Of a DNA stretch of 7,031 nt, positions 5,161 through 7,031 are shown one piece after another. Each line of letters starts with the position of its first letter. Position 1 is the first letter of the stretch. The notes beneath the pieces are model-generated. The model was not told the DNA's origin, ran no database searches, and saw only the letters and a program-made list of their open reading frames with translations. The stretch is from positions 1 through 7,031 of the forward strand of contig DAIEPS010000093.1 in assembly GCA_027348305.1 (NCBI GenBank), written 5' to 3'. The translations under genes were made by a program, and so were the position numbers. The DNA is from Anaerolineaceae bacterium. Its GTDB lineage: Bacteria > Chloroflexota > Anaerolineae > Anaerolineales > Anaerolineaceae.

Positions 5161-7031
5161 ATGCAAATCGTCAAACTCAACTGCACAGCCTGTGGTGCTC
5201 CTATCTCCATCCCGGAAGATATTGATGTCTTATTTTGCGCTTCCTGCGGCTCCAAACTTGCCGTCGATCGTGGAGAGGGTTACGTCACCCTAAAACTGGT
5301 CGAGAAATTGACCCAGGCCATTCAAGAATCAAGTGAAAAGTCGCATTCAGCTATTAAGGAAAACACCTTTGTGACCAAGGTGGAGTTGAAGCGTGTTCAG
5401 ATCAGTCAATCCATTAACACAGAAGAGATGAAGTTGAATACCATCCGTCAGGAGATTCGAAGCCTTGCACGAAAACCTCAACTCCTGCCCATCGAATTAC
5501 AGCAGCTTTCTTCCCTGCGTTTGGACGAATGCAATACCCTGATGCGCATCCGCAAGCTGAACCTCGATTCAGCCAAACTCGAAGATGGCTGGGAAGAATC
5601 ACTGGAAGTTTTTCAGGCGGATTTAGCTTCACTTATAGAGATCATAAAAATACTCACTCCCTTCGCAGCAGATCCTTCGATTGGCATCCGCATAACCGCG
5701 CTCAATCAGGAACGTACCCAATGTGAAGCTCATTTGACTGAACTTGAAACCAGAATACTCACCCGTCAGCTAAAGTCACTGAAATATGCACCTCTGGCCA
5801 CCCTCTCTATTGAGGATATGGAAAAACTGAACAATGATTTGCAATCTGACCTAAACCTGTTGGTAAGCAATCCTCAGTCGGCAGTAAAAACAAAATTCCG
5901 TACTGAATTGAATGCCCTTTTGACCGCTCTGAACGCCGTCTATCCACGCAAGAAAGTCGAATCGGCAACCGGCGAATTGAAATCACTTGACCTCAAACCA
6001 CCGTTTCCTGAAATCCCCTGGCAGTTGATCCCCTTGATCGAATTAGCTCAATCTGATCTCCAAAAAGTTCAAACATCCCCGGATAACCCCGCAAAAATTT
6101 TGATCAAGAATGAGATCGAAAATAAGATCAATGAGTTAAAAGCCCTGCAGGCTATGGATCTGCCCTCCCAACGCGTTAAACTCGAGAAAAAACGTAAGAA
6201 AAGACGCAAGGTCACCTGGATCATCCTTCTCTGCCTGGCGGCTCTGGTCGTCCTCTGTGTAGTTTTTGCCAAACTTGGCGCCAAACAGGACTCTTCAACT
6301 TCTTTAGGGACTATCGGTGAAGCACTAACCAGGCAAGATGCAAATACCTCCAACCCCAAACCGGATTCAACTTATCAGGCGGTAAATACTGAATTATTTG
6401 AGGTTGTAGCTCAAAAAACATATCTGCGTGCAGAACCCAATATTGACAGCCCGGAATTGAATCAAATTGTCCACGGCAACCTGCTCTTTAACCTGGGTCA
6501 ATCCCCAACTGAAAGGGATTGGTACCAGATCCAGGACCTATCTGGAAATTTTACCGGTTACTTATATAAAGATTGGATCAGTCCAATTCATGGAAAATCA
6601 ATACAAGGCACACGAATTAACATGGGTGGCTCAAAGGTTTTTGTTGACGATTTTTCCCAAGTCACCAATACATGGTTTGAAGACTCTTTTAATAATAATT
6701 ATGGAGAGGGAAAATTCACAATTACTAACGAAAAATACCAGGTGGATATGAATGTCACTGAGAGTAGTTATATTTACTCGAAAATTGACTTAAGCGAAAT
6801 TCCGCCAAATTACACTTATTCAGTCACAATAGATCAGATCGCTGGAACAGGGTTAAGCGGCGCCGGCTTGATCACCAACTTTACTGATGCTGATAATTTT
6901 GATTATTTTCTTCTCACTACGAAAAACGCGATTGTGATTGGAAGCAGGCGCAATGGAGTGCCCGTCACACTTTACAATACAGAATCCACACCAAATAGTG
7001 CAGCAATACCGAACACAGACAAACCTGATCA
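5161..7031 (+). CDS. Zinc-ribbon / coiled-coil / single-TM protein with extracytoplasmic SH3-like and beta-sandwich domains (partial, 3' end outside window)
   Basis: The frame is open from ATG 5161 to the window end with no stop: 623 complete codons plus two bases. Residues 8-29 form a zinc ribbon with two CxxC knuckles (C8/C11 and C26/C29). Residues 42-340 are mostly helical and charged, with heptad-like stretches (about 44-105, 182-206, 217-262 and 313-347), probably coiled coil. A polybasic stretch, KKRKKRRK (343-350), comes just before one transmembrane helix (351-369), which by the positive-inside rule puts the N-terminus in the cytoplasm. Outside, residues 412-476 resemble a bacterial SH3 domain: YLRAEPN (421-427), spaced as in 'LNVRSGP', then DWYQI (453-457) and GYLYKDWI (466-473). 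Residues 494-604 start FVDDFS and contain GLITNFTDADNFDYFLL (570-586), like concanavalin-type or DUF1080-like beta-sandwiches. No catalytic motif is visible. A role in surface sensing or scaffolding is inference; I recall zinc-ribbon/coiled-coil relatives in Chloroflexota. Confidence 0.82.
   Translation, partial: MQIVKLNCTACGAPISIPEDIDVLFCASCGSKLAVDRGEGYVTLKLVEKLTQAIQESSEKSHSAIKENTFVTKVELKRVQISQSINTEEMKLNTIRQEIRSLARKPQLLPIELQQLSSLRLDECNTLMRIRKLNLDSAKLEDGWEESLEVFQADLASLIEIIKILTPFAADPSIGIRITALNQERTQCEAHLTELETRILTRQLKSLKYAPLATLSIEDMEKLNNDLQSDLNLLVSNPQSAVKTKFRTELNALLTALNAVYPRKKVESATGELKSLDLKPPFPEIPWQLIPLIELAQSDLQKVQTSPDNPAKILIKNEIENKINELKALQAMDLPSQRVKLEKKRKKRRKVTWIILLCLAALVVLCVVFAKLGAKQDSSTSLGTIGEALTRQDANTSNPKPDSTYQAVNTELFEVVAQKTYLRAEPNIDSPELNQIVHGNLLFNLGQSPTERDWYQIQDLSGNFTGYLYKDWISPIHGKSIQGTRINMGGSKVFVDDFSQVTNTWFEDSFNNNYGEGKFTITNEKYQVDMNVTESSYIYSKIDLSEIPPNYTYSVTIDQIAGTGLSGAGLITNFTDADNFDYFLLTTKNAIVIGSRRNGVPVTLYNTESTPNSAAIPNTDKPD

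Noticed and set aside
6069..6751. Open frames at 6069-6359 (minus), 5414-5632 (minus) and 6467-6751 (plus)
   Set aside because: All lie within the long frame from 5161, whose composition, ribosome binding site and domains are convincing. These are shadows without their own signals.
1..7031. CRISPR arrays, tRNA/rRNA, insertion sequences, attachment sites, origins
   Set aside because: I looked for direct repeats with regular spacing, cloverleaf-like segments, transposase motifs and terminal repeats and found none.

Overview
The window is ordinary bacterial chromosome with seven protein genes, two of them cut by the window ends. I see no RNA genes, CRISPR array, insertion sequence or phage gene. 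The likely source is a Chloroflexota bacterium of the Anaerolineae type. This is inferred from style, not from a marker gene: two neighbouring lipoproteins have an 'AC' or 'ACG' lipobox, one has a long Thr/Pro linker of a kind I associate with that class, and the last gene joins a zinc ribbon, coiled coil, one membrane helix, an SH3-like domain and a beta-sandwich. GC looks moderate. Promoters resemble the sigma-70/sigma-A consensus, and the Shine-Dalgarno sites are strong.

Layout. Positions 2-88 are the last 28 codons of a plus-strand VOC/glyoxalase-like protein, followed by a symmetrical hairpin (94-122) that can end transcription from both sides. On the minus strand, 189-935 encodes a class I SAM-dependent methyltransferase that I recognise as YjhP-like; a perfect 15-bp palindrome lies just upstream of its ribosome binding site. 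Next come two minus-strand lipoprotein genes. The 1081-2316 gene encodes a DUF3048 (YerB-like) protein, and 2450-3844 encodes a TolB/WD40-like beta-propeller. Each has its own promoter and downstream hairpin, so they are separate transcription units although both products go to the cell surface.

The segment 3845-3993 is a divergent promoter region. Rightward from it run 3994-4545, an integral-membrane methyltransferase of the isoprenylcysteine/phospholipid type, and 4569-5054, a small P-loop kinase-like protein. They are 23 bases apart and probably co-transcribed. After a 106-base gap with a perfect 11-bp inverted repeat, a large gene starts at 5161 and is still open at 7031 (at least 623 codons). 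It encodes a predicted inside-to-outside membrane protein: cytoplasmic zinc ribbon and helical region, polybasic stretch, one transmembrane helix, then extracytoplasmic SH3-like and beta-sandwich domains.

How the genes relate. Most of the window concerns the cell envelope: two surface lipoproteins, a membrane methyltransferase and a single-pass multidomain protein. No pathway links them visibly. The most interesting object is the truncated gene at the right end, because its architecture suggests a link between the cytoplasm and the cell surface and I cannot assign it a known function.
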